From: Lachnospiraceae bacterium
Lineage (GTDB): Bacteria; Bacillota; Clostridia; Lachnospirales; Lachnospiraceae
Direction of reading: 5' to 3'
Length of the DNA stretch: 64,000 bases
Assembly (NCBI GenBank): GCA_031272985.1
Contig: JAISSU010000016.1
Coordinates: forward strand, 124,001 to 188,000
Below are positions 64,000 through 64,000 of this stretch, one piece after another. The notes under the pieces were generated by a model. The model had not been told where the DNA came from and did not search any database. It saw only the letters and a list, made by a program, of their open reading frames with translations. Numbering within the stretch: the first letter of the stretch is position 1; every line of letters starts with the position of its first letter. The translations under genes were made by a program, and so were the position numbers.

Positions 64000-64000
64000 T

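Overview
The window is a 64 kb stretch of a low-to-mid GC Gram-positive chromosome, most likely a clostridium of the Lachnospiraceae type. The evidence is gene order (infB-rbfA-nrnA-truB-ribF-rpsO-pnp; mreBCD-mrdA-rodA-mgsA; thrS-obgE-yhbY-nadD-yqeK-rsfS), a LexA/SOS box of the Gram-positive type, SepF-based division, a stand-alone GlnRS, Mini-RNase III and a single-chain 1256-residue PurL. Genus and species cannot be fixed from sequence reading alone. Most of the window is housekeeping DNA with short gaps and strong Shine-Dalgarno sites.

Layout: 1-7861 (+) holds translation and RNA genes ending in pnp and a ketopantoate reductase-like gene. 7877-9634 holds a LysR regulator and divergent radC. 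9647-17836 (+) is the cell-shape cluster mreB-mreC-mreD-mrdA-rodA, then mgsA and a D,D-carboxypeptidase. 17890-22748 (+) is a division and envelope run: HlyD-like, yggS, sepF, lspA, rluD and a cytidylate-kinase-like gene. 22795-26306 (+) is a nickel-pincer-nucleotide (lar) maturation operon with two unknown small membrane proteins and no larA. 26316-28654 is a small accessory patch: tyrosine recombinase, a strongly promoted 93-residue unknown, an orphan DUF4367-like fragment, two coupled micro-ORFs, hairpins and a 46-bp tandem repeat, bordered by lexA. 29364-49296 (-) is a long leftward block: the thrS-obgE operon, purA, cls, glnS, tRNA-Thr, rlmB-mrnC-cysS-cysE, an Eis-like acetyltransferase, ispF and a MacB-like ABC system with a CARDB-like surface protein. 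tRNA-Met and a glycosyltransferase follow.

50628-59705 is the most accessory region. A decayed antitoxin-like gene and an SDR gene lead into a peptide-export locus. Leftward: a C39-peptidase ABC exporter, an 801-residue FtsX permease, its ATPase and a CxxC thioredoxin-like lipoprotein, preceded by a 21-codon, highly basic micro-ORF with an excellent ribosome binding site. Divergent from it: a BlaI/MecI repressor, an M56 (BlaR1-like) membrane protease without a penicillin-binding domain, and an 84-residue secreted peptide. This looks like a protease-sensed, repressor-controlled peptide (bacteriocin, signal or immunity) system and is the best candidate here for something undescribed. purL and the end of a DUF1461 membrane protein close the window.

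Several housekeeping proteins depart from the family norm in ways visible in the sequence: MgsA has Ser and Glu at the positions of catalytic Asp71 and Asp91 (E. coli numbering), the GtrB-like glycosyltransferase has lost its DxD motif, IspF carries a C-terminal CX3CX2C tail, RibF has no riboflavin kinase domain, TruB has no C-terminal domain, and ThrRS has no TGS domain.
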